In this document: piece by piece, positions 1 to 6,888 of the stretch
How positions within the stretch are numbered: position 1 is the first letter of the stretch
Layout: the number at the start of each line of letters is the position of its first letter
Origin: a virus
IMG/VR virus record: IMGVR_UViG_3300046460_000298
Span: 1-47,547 of that record
Length of the DNA stretch: 47,547 bases
Direction: 5' to 3' (one strand)
Notes under the pieces: model-generated
What the model saw: only the letters and a program-made list of their open reading frames with translations
Databases searched by the model: none
Told to the model about the DNA's origin: nothing
Made by a program: the position numbers and the translations under genes

Positions 1-97
1 CGAACCGCTGCATCATCTGGGGCACCTTGATGCCCTTGTCGCGTGCCCGTCCGTTGAGGCTGGCGCTGCGGCGTTCTCCGAGTTCCCTGTTCGTCAT
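1..97 (-). CDS. abiEii: AbiEii toxin, N-terminal fragment (cut by window edge)
   Basis: Starts at ATG 97 and stays open to base 1, giving 32 residues that begin MTNRELGERRSA and end KVPQMMQRF. An in-frame TAA lies a few codons upstream and no other start is available. The start matches the usual N-terminus of AbiEii nucleotidyltransferases (a short helix, then a basic stretch, then a QRF/TRY motif). It lies directly downstream of abiEi, as expected for the antitoxin-toxin operon. The rest of the protein is seen at 46789-47547 on the same strand. Joined directly, the two parts are out of frame, and by family comparison about 29 residues are missing, so the window seems to have lost about 87 bases at the circle junction. 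Confidence 0.75.
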   Translation of the reverse strand, partial: MTNRELGERRSASLNGRARDKGIKVPQMMQRF

Positions 98-146
98 GTC
101 CTTGAATCCCTGCTTTGAATCCGGCTTCTGTTACCCTGTAATATGA

Positions 147-181
147 CCTGCCGGCGCGCGTCCCGAAAGGCCGCCGGCAGG
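147..181 (-). other. Perfect 10-bp hairpin between abiEi and abiEii
   Basis: The arms at 147-156 and 172-181 are perfectly complementary (CCTGCCGGCG), with a 15-nt loop. No T-tract follows on either strand, so it is not a normal intrinsic terminator. It sits in the 89-bp gap between the two genes and could lower toxin expression relative to antitoxin by attenuation or mRNA processing. That role is an inference. Confidence 0.6.
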
Positions 182-186
182 ATTTC

Positions 187-855
187 TCAGATGTAGGGCG
201 CGAGGTAGCTCCGCAAGGATTCGAGCATGCCCGCCTTCATCGCCAGAGTGCGGACGAGGCCGATGTCGGGCGTCTGTCCACCGCTGGCGAAGGCTCCGGC
301 GAAGGACTCCTCGATGTCGTCGACGGTCAGACCGGACTCGGCCACGACGAGGTCGACGAGCGTGCGCTCGATGGAGGCGATCCGGTACGGGCGGCCGTTC
401 TCGTCGAGACGGCACTCGACGTCGCTCGTCAGCTCGAGCGGATCGGTCGGATACCAGTCCAGGATCAGGCCGTCCCACTTCTCCGGACGCGGGGAGCGGT
501 TCGGCTGACGGAGCTGGCGGAACGACCCCATGTTCGCCGACGTCCAGCCGCGCATGGTCGCGGAGGTGAAGCCCGTGACGACGGCGAGCGGGAATTCCTC
601 GCAGAGATCGGCGAGGTCGATCTGCGCGGCGTAGGAGTCGATCAGCTCGCCCTCGCTCCCCTTCGTCGTCTGGGACTGCTCGACGTATTCCATCGCCTTG
701 ACGGCGACGGCGTCCTTGACGGCGGTGTGTCCGTTGCGGTTGCGGATCACGGTCATGTCGGTCACGCCGAGGACGACGGCTGCCTGTCGGCTGGAAAGGC
801 CGCAACGGGCCATCCACCCCTGAAAATCGACCTCTGTCCACATTTTCTTCCGCAT
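187..855 (-). CDS. abiEi: AbiEi-type antitoxin / transcriptional autorepressor
   Basis: 222 residues from ATG 855, which has AAAGG 9-10 nt upstream. A second ATG at 843 is also possible. In the family this is the antitoxin of a type IV toxin-antitoxin pair: it represses its own promoter through an N-terminal winged helix and counteracts the nucleotidyltransferase toxin. Visible here are an N-terminal HTH (about residues 10-40, GLSSRQAAVVLGV) and the C-terminal signature IASIERTLVDLV (about residues 160-175), which is typical of AbiEi proteins. The toxin gene follows. A palindrome overlapping the likely promoter fits autoregulation. Confidence 0.8.
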   Translation of the reverse strand: MRKKMWTEVDFQGWMARCGLSSRQAAVVLGVTDMTVIRNRNGHTAVKDAVAVKAMEYVEQSQTTKGSEGELIDSYAAQIDLADLCEEFPLAVVTGFTSATMRGWTSANMGSFRQLRQPNRSPRPEKWDGLILDWYPTDPLELTSDVECRLDENGRPYRIASIERTLVDLVVAESGLTVDDIEESFAGAFASGGQTPDIGLVRTLAMKAGMLESLRSYLAPYI

Positions 856-888
856 CCGAGTATGCCTTTCACCAGTTTTGCTTATGAG

Positions 889-917
889 GGGGTAACAAAA
901 TTTTGTCACCCTGTCAA
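889..917 (-). promoter_or_regulatory. abiE promoter with palindromic operator
   Basis: A minus-strand TTGACA (917-912) is followed by a spacer containing an almost perfect 20-bp palindrome (891-910, centred on CAAAATTTTG, with one mismatched pair). The -10 hexamer is poor. AbiEi proteins are known to bind inverted repeats in their own promoter. The bases TTTTGTCACCCTGTC (901-915, plus strand) recur exactly at 4169-4183 in front of parA. Confidence 0.55.
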
Positions 918-971
918 TAGCCCAAGCGACTGCATGACGCAAGCAGGATTAACGGAACGTGAACGGCGAGA

Positions 972-2159
972 TCAGGCGTCGATCGTGACCGGCAGGAACT
1001 CGACCGTCGAGTGCGCCAGCGTGATCTCTCGGCTCGGCAGGTGCCGGGCGTAGCGTTCCGTCGACCGCTTGTCCTTGTGCCTCAGCAGCTTGCCGACGTC
1101 GTCGAGCGTGAGGCCGTGCGACAGGCCCAGCGTCGCGAACGAATGCCTGAGGTCGTGCGGCCGGAGCCGCTTCATTCGGGCCGGATCGACGCCGTTGGCC
1201 GCGGCGATCTTCTTCGCGTCGGCCCAGGCGCGGTATAGCGTGCTCTTCGGCAGAACCTTGTCGCGGTCAAGGCCCATGAACACGTGCGGCCGGAGGCGCT
1301 CGCCATCACGCTGCCTGACCTTCTCGAGAACGTCGAGAGCGGCCCGGTTGAGCACGAGGTGGCCCTTCCCGGTCTTCGTCTTCTCCCAGTCGATCCTCCC
1401 GCGGTCCCAATCGACCCATGTCCACTCCAGCTCCCGGATCTCATCGCGACGGGTACCGGACAGGGCGAGAAGGCGAAGACATGCCGCGGCGTGGAATCGG
1501 TTCCGGTCGCGTCCGACCTGGTCGATGGCTGCCAGCAGGATTTCGAGTTCCCACGCTTCCAGATATTCCTCGTGGCTCTCCAGCTCGTGGAGCTCCGCCT
1601 TGGTGCAGGGGTTGCCGAGAACGTTCGACCGGATGCCCCATCTCAGCCCCTTCGAGAATGCCGCGCCCACGAATGCCACGGCCTTGTTCGCGGCGGCCGG
1701 AGTCTCGCGCATGTCGGCGAGCAGCCTGTCGATGTCCTGAGCCGCAACGTCGTCGACGAGCTTGTCTCCGAGGCGCGGAAGCACGTGGTTGTCGAGCAGG
1801 CGCCTGTAGTCCTTCAGCGTCGCCTCGGTGCGGCGTACGGCCACCCAGTCGGTCATGTACAGCTCGAACAGGTCACGGGCGCGGGGCTTCGCTGATCTCG
1901 CCTTCCTTGCCGGGGTTCGGCCGGCCGCGAGTTCGGCAAGGATGAAGGCCGCCTCGGCACGGGCCGCATCAGCTCCCCGCTCCGTCGCATCGCCCAGCGT
2001 CGCCTTGTATCCCTTGCGCTTGACGAACCACGACTTCCCGCCCGAGGCGCGCAGCCGCAGGCCGAAACCGTTGGTGTCGCTGTCCCAGAGGATCGTCTCG
2101 CCGGACGGCGGGCAAACCGCCTTCGCCACCACCTTGTCCGTCAGCTTCGCCTTCTTCAT
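972..2159 (-). CDS. int: Tyrosine recombinase / phage integrase
   Basis: 395 residues from ATG 2159 (GGGGA about 9 nt upstream). The N-terminus (KAKLTDKVV, then GFGLRLRASGGKSWF) is the DUF4102-type arm-binding region of P4-like integrases. The catalytic residues are visible in order: Arg in LSGTRRDEI, Lys in EKTKTGKG, HDLRH, RHKDKRS, and the tyrosine nucleophile in TERYARHL. It catalyses site-specific integration or excision. On a plasmid-like prophage it might instead resolve dimers, as Cre does for P1. No attP core was identified. The gene's 5' end overlaps the 3' end of the upstream HTH gene by about 190 bp. Confidence 0.9.
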   Translation of the reverse strand: MKKAKLTDKVVAKAVCPPSGETILWDSDTNGFGLRLRASGGKSWFVKRKGYKATLGDATERGADAARAEAAFILAELAAGRTPARKARSAKPRARDLFELYMTDWVAVRRTEATLKDYRRLLDNHVLPRLGDKLVDDVAAQDIDRLLADMRETPAAANKAVAFVGAAFSKGLRWGIRSNVLGNPCTKAELHELESHEEYLEAWELEILLAAIDQVGRDRNRFHAAACLRLLALSGTRRDEIRELEWTWVDWDRGRIDWEKTKTGKGHLVLNRAALDVLEKVRQRDGERLRPHVFMGLDRDKVLPKSTLYRAWADAKKIAAANGVDPARMKRLRPHDLRHSFATLGLSHGLTLDDVGKLLRHKDKRSTERYARHLPSREITLAHSTVEFLPVTIDA

Positions 2160-2796
2160 CTTCCATCGTCCCCAGATTATCGTCCCTATCATGGGCCGCC
2201 GGCGCGAGAGAAGCACACTCCGATGGAGCATCTGTTAAACTTGGGTACATGAGGCGCTGGCCTTTCCGAACCCAGGAGCGGCCGAGCCATGCCGTCCAGT
2301 CCCGATCGACGACCGTGACGATGTTGGTCAAGTTGCGTAGCCGCTGCTTCCGGCGCTCCCTGATCTCGTTCTTCATGATGCCGAGCGCGACCGCCTTCCT
2401 GATGGCCAGCCGTATTGTGGTCTCCCCTGCCCCGGAGAGGTCGACGATCTCCCGAAGCGAACGGACACATCGGCCGCGGCGGGCGCAGTCGATGGCGATG
2501 ACCGTCAGGACGGCCTGCTCGGCGGTCGTGAAGCGTTTCGCGAGGCTCGGGGGCATCAGGCCCCACGCCGCGGTCTCCCTTCGCCTCTCGCGCCATTTCT
2601 CGGGCGTTCCCGTACGCCTGCGTCGGGGTGCGCCCATGAAGCGGGCCTGACGGCGTCTGGTCTCGATGGCCTGCGACAGGGATGTCGCCAGCAGGTCGCC
2701 GAAGTGGCCGCGGCCGTGGGCGTTCCAGACGATGGATGCGATCCCGTCGAGCTGGTCGTACGAGGCCGTGGATATGCGGTTGAAGAGGTCTATCAT
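1969..2796 (-). CDS. Rhizobial plasmid-type HTH protein, candidate replication regulator or initiator
   Basis: 275 residues from ATG 2796, chosen for its strong AGGAG 5 nt upstream. Residues about 55-190 look like a family common on rhizobial plasmids: a basic segment (KWRERRRETAAWG), a helical domain (LAKRFTTAEQAVLTVIA), an HTH-like stretch (GAGETTIRLAIRKAVALG) and then NLTNIVTVVDRDWTAWLGR. The last 60 or so residues overlap the integrase start in another frame and look non-conserved. Position parallels repABC plasmids: partition pair, then antisense RNA, then this gene. It is not a canonical RepC (too short). A transcription regulator is the alternative. Confidence 0.6.
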   Translation of the reverse strand: MIDLFNRISTASYDQLDGIASIVWNAHGRGHFGDLLATSLSQAIETRRRQARFMGAPRRRRTGTPEKWRERRRETAAWGLMPPSLAKRFTTAEQAVLTVIAIDCARRGRCVRSLREIVDLSGAGETTIRLAIRKAVALGIMKNEIRERRKQRLRNLTNIVTVVDRDWTAWLGRSWVRKGQRLMYPSLTDAPSECASLAPAAHDRDDNLGTMEDEEGEADGQGGGEGGLPAVRRDDPLGQRHQRFRPAAARLGREVVVRQAQGIQGDAGRCDGAGS

Positions 2797-2847
2797 CTCG
2801 CTCCTATCAAGGCGAGCGACCACGATCAGAGACCGTGCGGAATCCGT

Positions 2848-2876
2848 TTGACAGGCCATTTGCGGCTTGCTAGGTT
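2848..2876 (+). promoter_or_regulatory. Antisense promoter, TTGACA-17-TAGGTT
   Basis: TTGACA at 2848-2853 and TAGGTT at 2871-2876 are separated by exactly 17 bp on the plus strand, opposite to the neighbouring genes. It is the best -35/-10 pair I saw in the window and points straight at the terminator at 2912-2950. Confidence 0.65.
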
Positions 2877-2882
2877 CCGGCC

Positions 2883-2950
2883 ACCACAGCGCGAAACCTT
2901 ATGACTTCCTGAAGCCCCTCGAGCCGCCAAGCTCAGGGGCTTTCGCTTTT
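2883..2950 (+). ncRNA. Candidate counter-transcribed (copy-control) RNA
   Basis: The predicted transcript starts about 7 nt after the -10 box and ends at the hairpin and T-tract, giving about 68 nt. It runs antisense to the leader of the HTH/replication gene starting at 2796 and lies between that gene and the parA operon. In repABC plasmids a ctRNA of similar size, position and orientation limits RepC synthesis. Function is by analogy only. Confidence 0.5.
2912..2950 (+). terminator. Intrinsic terminator of the antisense RNA
   Basis: Stem AAGCCCCT (2912-2919) with AGGGGCTT (2935-2942), an inner GAGC/GCTC stem and a CGCCAA loop, followed by TTTCGCTTTT. The T-rich side is on the plus strand only. 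Confidence 0.7.
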
Positions 2951-3042
2951 GTATGCCCTACATTGGTTGATCTCCGAATCACGAACGGCAGACGCCGCGC
3001 GGGGGCATGAGACCGACCGACAGACCACCTGTCAACCGCGCA

Positions 3043-3067
3043 CGAAGAAGGGGCCGTCTCCGGCCCC
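3043..3067 (-). terminator. Terminator after the partition operon
   Basis: A 7-bp GC stem (3050-3056 with 3061-3067, loop TCTC) is followed on the minus strand by TTCTTCG. It lies just past the repeat copy that follows the RHH gene. Confidence 0.5.
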
Positions 3068-3070
3068 TCG

Positions 3071-3102
3071 TGTCGTCATGTATGCATGTATGCGTGTCGT
3101 CA
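3071..3102. repeat. Dispersed GCATGCAT-type repeat, copy R1
   Basis: Contains TGTCGTCATG followed by TATGCATGTATGCGTG and GTCGTCA, and begins at the stop codon of the RHH gene. It is one of six loci sharing the TATGCATG(C/T)ATG and GTCG(A/T)CATG words. It flanks the par operon on its downstream side. Confidence 0.75.
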
Positions 3103-3402
3103 CTCAGTCGTGTCTGCATCGACCGACAGGGCCGGGTTGCCTTCCATCGTGAGATGCGTGTTGATCGCCGTCTTCAGGTAGCGATCGAGGGTCATGTCGG
3201 CCTGCAAGGCCAGCATCTTGAGCATGCGAGCCTCGTCCTTGGTCAGCCAGAGCTGGCAGGCCTTCTTGTCCATCCGCGAGGGGGCGCGAACCTGCTTCTT
3301 CTTTTCCAAGGCCGTCACCGCATCCCCAACGGAAGCGACGACACGAACCGGAATGGGAGCGCCGATGGCCGCGTCCAGAGCCTTCTTCTTCGAGACGACC
3401 AT
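3100..3402 (-). CDS. Small RHH-like centromere-binding partner of ParA
   Basis: 100 residues. The start ATG at 3402 overlaps the parA stop (TGATG), so the two are translationally coupled. The N-terminal 40 residues are basic and low in structure (SKKKALDAA, LEKKKQVRAPSR). The C-terminal part, LWLTKDEARMLKMLALQADM followed by TLDRYLKTAINTHL, has the beta-strand/helix/helix pattern of ribbon-helix-helix proteins. This matches the small ParB-type proteins of type Ib partition systems, which bind repeats near parA and stimulate its ATPase. GCATGCAT-type repeats lie on both sides of the operon. Confidence 0.7.
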   Translation of the reverse strand: MVVSKKKALDAAIGAPIPVRVVASVGDAVTALEKKKQVRAPSRMDKKACQLWLTKDEARMLKMLALQADMTLDRYLKTAINTHLTMEGNPALSVDADTTE

Positions 3403-4064
3403 CACTTCACCTCCAGACCGAGTGCGCGCATGGCGCCGTTCACGAGGCTGTTGAATTCCCTCGTGCCCTTGTCGGCCGGAGCCAGCTCTGCGATGTCGAG
3501 GCCGGAATCCATCGCATATCCGATGGCGACGCGGTTGCCGATCCGGCCGAGGCTGGAGAGGTCGTACCGCTTCTTGACGACGTCCGCGGCCTTCTGTGCG
3601 GCGAGCTTGCCGCTGAAGTGAGTGTGCGTCATCGTCATGACCGAACGGGCTTTCTGGATACCGCCGGGCACGAGCTTCAGGAGGTCGATGGTCGGGGCCA
3701 GTCCCTCGATGTCGGGACGGTTCGGGCGACATGGCACGATGATCAGATCGGCCGCGCGGGCGACAGCCGCCAGAGCCGCGGTCGAGTGAGGCGGCGTGTC
3801 GACGACGACGAAGTCGACGAGGGAGCCGTCCTTGATCTTCGCGAGGGCCTGATCGAACTGGGTGATCGGCATCTTCCTGACGGAGACCTCGACCGGGTGC
3901 TCGCCACGCAGCGCGGCCCAGGTCGTTGCGGTGGTGCCCTGCGGGTCGACGTCCACGAGCAGAACGTCGTGGCCGCGGCGCGAGAGGATGGTGGAAGTGA
4001 ATGCAGCGATGGTGCTCTTGGACACCCCGCCCTTGCCCGCCATGATGGCGATGACCTTGGTCAT
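3402..4064 (-). CDS. parA: ParA-family partition ATPase
   Basis: 220 residues from ATG 4064 (GGAG 8 nt upstream). Residues 1-16 hold the deviant Walker A box AGKGGVSKST, typical of ParA/Soj ATPases, followed by switch regions VDVDPQGTTAT and VVVDTPPHST. No N-terminal HTH is present, so it is the short type Ib form. It drives segregation of the prophage circle with the downstream RHH protein. The 5' region carries the TTTTGTCACCC element shared with abiE and a repeat copy (R2). Confidence 0.9.
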   Translation of the reverse strand: MTKVIAIMAGKGGVSKSTIAAFTSTILSRRGHDVLLVDVDPQGTTATTWAALRGEHPVEVSVRKMPITQFDQALAKIKDGSLVDFVVVDTPPHSTAALAAVARAADLIIVPCRPNRPDIEGLAPTIDLLKLVPGGIQKARSVMTMTHTHFSGKLAAQKAADVVKKRYDLSSLGRIGNRVAIGYAMDSGLDIAELAPADKGTREFNSLVNGAMRALGLEVK

Positions 4065-4107
4065 GTTGCTTTCTCCGGGTTGTCGGCTGGATGTCTTCAC
4101 TCACCCA

Positions 4108-4163
4108 TGCCGATGTGTATGCATGTATGCATGTCGACATGTCTCTATGCCGACTCGCATGCA
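4108..4163. repeat. Dispersed GCATGCAT-type repeat, copy R2, upstream of parA
   Basis: The core reads TATGCATGTATGCATG and then TCGACATGTC (4118-4143), with further ATGC and GCATGC words to 4163. Located 44-100 bp upstream of the parA start, the usual place for a type Ib centromere/operator. Confidence 0.8.
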
Positions 4164-4168
4164 GATAC

Positions 4169-4196
4169 TTTTGTCACCCTGTCGCGCTCTTGTCAA
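4169..4196 (-). promoter_or_regulatory. Candidate parA promoter with element shared with abiE
   Basis: Minus-strand TTGACA at 4196-4191 overlaps the methyltransferase stop codon. The downstream spacer carries GACAGGGTGACAAAA, identical over 15 bp to the abiE promoter (901-915). A shorter form, GGGTGACAAA, recurs near 42297-42308 before the gene at 41678-42274. Confidence 0.5.
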
Positions 4197-5677
4197 ACGC
4201 CGGCGGAAATCCGCCGATGCTCGCGGAGGAGGGAGGCCCCGATGAAGGCCATGTTCATCGTGCACATCGAGTTGCCCAGCGCGCGGTACCGGAGGCTGTC
4301 GGGAGCCTCCTTCTTCTTCCAGACGATGTCCGTCCAAGAATCCGGAAATCCCATCAATCGTTCGCATTCGACTGGCATCAGTCGGCGCACGACATAGCCG
4401 CCGGCGCGGTCGGCGATCACGGGCACGTGTTCGATGTCGATGTGCTTCGACGCACCCGAGGTCGTCATGAGCGTGCCGACGGTGTTTGGATGGACGATGC
4501 AGAAGCCAGCCTCGCCGCCGCCCATGCCGCTGCCACCCATGCGGGCCGTGCCGCAGGCCGAAGCCAGAAGGGTAGGGGCGATCTCCGGATGCACGACGCC
4601 GTGCACCTGTCCGGTCGAGGTCAGGGTGTACATCGGATCGCCTTCATCCGCGAAGCCCAGGGCCTGACCCTCGCCGCGTCGGCCGCCATTGAGGAGGGGA
4701 TGGACGACGCCGTGGTTCTTTCCGGCGATGAGCGTGTACATCGGATCGCCGTCCTCTCCGAAGCCGAGGCCCTGCTGGCTGGAGATGCATCCGGCTTGCT
4801 GGAAGGGGTGGACGATGGCCGGAGGAGACTTGCCCGCATGCGCGACGAGACACTGGGCGGTCTCCGGGTTCATCGTGTGCGAATACTGGCTGTCGAAGGG
4901 CAGGTAGGCCGTCAGCTCTCCAGAGCCTGCCTGAGCACGTCGGGGAGCTTCTTGCCCCGCCGCTGCGAGCGCGTCAGGACCCCATCCTTCGCCTGCCTGC
5001 TCAAAAAGTATTTTGCCGGGATCCGCGACGGGTCCAGTTCCAAGAGCGAAGACAGCATAGACTCGACGGCGGCGCTGGGGGACTCCCCAAAAACGGGAAT
5101 CACATGTTCTCCAAGCGGCTTCGCCTTCCGGTCCAGACACATGACCTGCGTTCGTCCATCCGGACCTTGGAGGCTGTAGAGGATGTTGTTCCCCGACTCC
5201 CGCTCCCAGAAGACATCCGAGGGGGTTGTCGGGGTGTCCGACGGCTCCATGCACGTTCTCCCAGATGATGTATTTCAAGTTGTTGACCTCGCGCATCTTC
5301 ATGGCGAGTTGCATGAAGGCGAGGGTCAGGTTGCCGCGATGGTCGCCGAACCCGCCACGCAGGCCGGCCACCGAAAATGCCTGGCAGGGTGACCCGCCTT
5401 CCAGCACGTCGACCTCACCGAGGGATTCGAGATCCTTCAGCGTGATCTGGGTCAGGTCGCCGAAGTTCGGTACGCCTTCGACGGGGATGTCCTTGTAGAG
5501 GGCGGGCCGGAAATCATGGCCATCCGGCAGGTAGCGCGGACGTCCGGCTCCGAGCCGCTGGTGAAGCACGGCTGCCGGAAACGCCGCAGGTTCGGCATAG
5601 GCCACGAACTCGTAGCCCTGTCGGATAAAAGCGACCGAAGCCGAGCTAATGCCGGAAAAAGTCGACAGCACTCTCAC
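4193..5677 (-). CDS. C5 cytosine DNA methyltransferase
   Basis: 494 residues. Starts at GTG 5677, overlapping the stop of the small upstream gene (GTGA). Conserved motifs in order: FSGI (I), GGSPCQAFS (IV, with the catalytic Cys), WENVHG (VI), GVPQRRRRV (VIII) and YRALGNSM (X). Between VIII and X lies a long target-recognition insert with two repeated units built on LGF.(E/D)DGDPMYTL. Probably an orphan phage methyltransferase protecting its DNA from host restriction, since no endonuclease gene is adjacent. A second open frame with its own ribosome site lies inside it at 4912-5250. Confidence 0.9.
   Translation of the reverse strand: MRVLSTFSGISSASVAFIRQGYEFVAYAEPAAFPAAVLHQRLGAGRPRYLPDGHDFRPALYKDIPVEGVPNFGDLTQITLKDLESLGEVDVLEGGSPCQAFSVAGLRGGFGDHRGNLTLAFMQLAMKMREVNNLKYIIWENVHGAVGHPDNPLGCLLGAGVGEQHPLQPPRSGWTNAGHVSGPEGEAAWRTCDSRFWGVPQRRRRVYAVFALGTGPVADPGKILFEQAGEGWGPDALAAAGQEAPRRAQAGSGELTAYLPFDSQYSHTMNPETAQCLVAHAGKSPPAIVHPFQQAGCISSQQGLGFGEDGDPMYTLIAGKNHGVVHPLLNGGRRGEGQALGFADEGDPMYTLTSTGQVHGVVHPEIAPTLLASACGTARMGGSGMGGGEAGFCIVHPNTVGTLMTTSGASKHIDIEHVPVIADRAGGYVVRRLMPVECERLMGFPDSWTDIVWKKKEAPDSLRYRALGNSMCTMNMAFIGASLLREHRRISAGV
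4912..5250 (-). CDS. Nested out-of-frame gene inside the methyltransferase
   Basis: 112 residues from ATG 5250, preceded by GGGAG at 7 nt, in a different frame from the surrounding methyltransferase. The sequence is not the Arg/Pro/Ala-rich type typical of shadow frames. It contains NNILYSLQGPDG and a basic C-terminal segment, KYFLSRQAKDGVLTRSQRRG then KKLPDVLRQALES. From memory this resembles a short LSPKAC-G-ILRRA domain found in phage methyltransferase loci. The two frames appear to be dual coding over about 339 bp. Function unknown. It could also be a chance open frame. Confidence 0.45.
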   Translation of the reverse strand: MEPSDTPTTPSDVFWERESGNNILYSLQGPDGRTQVMCLDRKAKPLGEHVIPVFGESPSAAVESMLSSLLELDPSRIPAKYFLSRQAKDGVLTRSQRRGKKLPDVLRQALES

Positions 5678-5826
5678 TTCGACAGCTCCTCGGCCAGACG
5701 CGACTTCATGAGATCGGCGAGCTTACCGCTCTGTTCCGGGGTCAGGTCGAGCACGGACACGCACTGGCGGAACTCCTCCGACAGGAACCGCAGACGGCTC
5801 TCCAGCCTCAGGATCCGGCGTTCCAT
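5674..5826 (-). CDS. Small coiled-coil-like protein coupled to the methyltransferase
   Basis: 50 residues from ATG 5826 (MERRILRLESRLRFLSEEFR...), with GGAG just upstream. The heptad-like leucines suggest one amphipathic helix. Its TGA stop overlaps the GTG start of the methyltransferase (GTGA), so expression is coupled. It follows the 242-residue gene with a short gap. No family recognised. Confidence 0.65.
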   Translation of the reverse strand: MERRILRLESRLRFLSEEFRQCVSVLDLTPEQSGKLADLMKSRLAEELSK

Positions 5827-5837
5827 GGTCTCCGGCC

Positions 5838-6566
5838 TCATCGGCGCTTGTCCCGCTCGGCTCTGGCCGAGAGGATGCGGGCCTCAAGCTCGTCGAGTTC
5901 GTCTGAGTACATCTCGGCGAGGCGCGGGTTGGAGCGACCTTCTTCGAGTGTGAAAAAGCCCTCATTCCCAAGTCTGACGACGAAGCCGCCGCCATGAGCG
6001 ACAAGAGGATCCAGGCCAGTTCGGAGCTTGGAGCTGAGAAATGCGCGGCGGTCGGCGAGGGTCTTGTTGATCAGGTCGTATCCGTGGCGCTCGCGGTGCT
6101 CCTGGAGGCTGCGGTGCAGGTCGTCGAGCGAGAAGCACTCGCCCATCTTCACGGCCGCCTTCACGTCTTCGCGGACGTCGGCGATGGCGGCCTTCTCGAT
6201 GGCCTTTGCGTCGTCGATCGGAAACCTCCTGCCGCTTTCGCGTTCGACCTGAAGCTCGGCGAGGCGGGCCTCGGCTGTCAGCTTGCGGGCGGTCGCGCTC
6301 TCGATTGAGACGACGTTCTCGCCGTCTTCCACCGAGATGAAGGTGACCTCATCTTCGCGATCACGAACGACCTCGGTGATGTCCAGGGTCTGCAGCCGGG
6401 CAAGCAGCACGCGGCGCATGTCGTCGAGGTGATACAGCTCCACGAAGTTCAGGGCTTCGTCGTCGGCCGCGAAGTGGAGGATTGTGTCGACGGAGTCGAG
6501 GAGGGTGGTGGTCTTCCAGAGGCTCAGGGCCTCGGCCGAACGCAGATATGTCGGGATGGTCTGCAA
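5838..6566 (-). CDS. Hypothetical protein upstream of methyltransferase
   Basis: 242 residues, acidic and mostly helical by composition (e.g. RKLTAEARLAELQVERESG and the C-terminal ELDELEARILSARAERDKRR). No signal peptide or membrane segment. First gene of a three-gene operon with the 50-residue protein and the methyltransferase, driven by the promoter near 6654-6681. AAGGAG lies 13 nt before the ATG. I do not recognise the family. Confidence 0.7.
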   Translation of the reverse strand: MQTIPTYLRSAEALSLWKTTTLLDSVDTILHFAADDEALNFVELYHLDDMRRVLLARLQTLDITEVVRDREDEVTFISVEDGENVVSIESATARKLTAEARLAELQVERESGRRFPIDDAKAIEKAAIADVREDVKAAVKMGECFSLDDLHRSLQEHRERHGYDLINKTLADRRAFLSSKLRTGLDPLVAHGGGFVVRLGNEGFFTLEEGRSNPRLAEMYSDELDELEARILSARAERDKRR

Positions 6567-6590
6567 GTGCTTTCTCCTTGGGGGCAGGGG

Positions 6591-6626
6591 CGAATCCTTG
6601 CCGACACCTCATGCCGCAAGGATTCG
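6591..6626 (-). promoter_or_regulatory. 11-bp inverted repeat of the AAGGATTCG word in a gene leader
   Basis: Arms CGAATCCTTGC (6591-6601) and GCAAGGATTCG (6616-6626) are perfect, separated by 14 bp. They lie between the 6654-6681 promoter and the start at 6566, so they can form a hairpin in the mRNA leader or a two-fold protein site. Confidence 0.6.
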
Positions 6627-6653
6627 ATCAACCAAAGTCGTTGACTAGACTAG

Positions 6654-6681
6654 GGTCGTCCAAGGATTCGAGACCGTCAAC
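6654..6681 (-). promoter_or_regulatory. Duplicated promoter segment, copy 1
   Basis: 28 bp identical, except for one base, to 7139-7166. Read on the minus strand it starts TTGACGGTCTCGAATCCTT. The -35-like TTGACG overlaps the stop codon of the 62-residue gene. It lies upstream of the 5838-6566 operon. Confidence 0.55.
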
Positions 6682-6865
6682 CTGTTTTCGCGGTCTTCTG
6701 AACGTGCTTTACGAGAACCTCGATCAGGGCGATGTGGTGCTGGGCCGTGCGCTCGAGAAGTTCGATCCGCTGCTGCAGCTCGAACTCGCTGACGTACCTG
6801 CGCTCGGACTTCGCGAGGCGCTTCTCGAGGGCGTCCACGCGGCGGGACAGGCGTTCGTTGCTCAT
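6677..6865 (-). CDS. Small coiled-coil protein
   Basis: 62 residues from ATG 6865 (MSNERLSRRVDALEKRLAKS...). Regular leucine spacing through residues 5-50 suggests a coiled coil (VDALEKRLAKSERR, ELQQRIELLERTAQ). Follows the structured RNA-like segment 6889-7131 on the same strand and ends inside the next promoter. Function unknown. Confidence 0.65.
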   Translation of the reverse strand: MSNERLSRRVDALEKRLAKSERRYVSEFELQQRIELLERTAQHHIALIEVLVKHVQKTAKTG

Positions 6866-6888
6866 GGTCTTCTCCGATGAATGGTCGT

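Noticed and set aside
213-223. AAGGATTCGAG followed by ATG as the ribosome site of a plus-strand gene at 227
   Set aside because: The frame is a shadow of abiEi. The word is one of many copies of the over-represented motif.
4193-5677. A complete restriction-modification system
   Set aside because: Only a methyltransferase is seen. Neither neighbour looks like an endonuclease.
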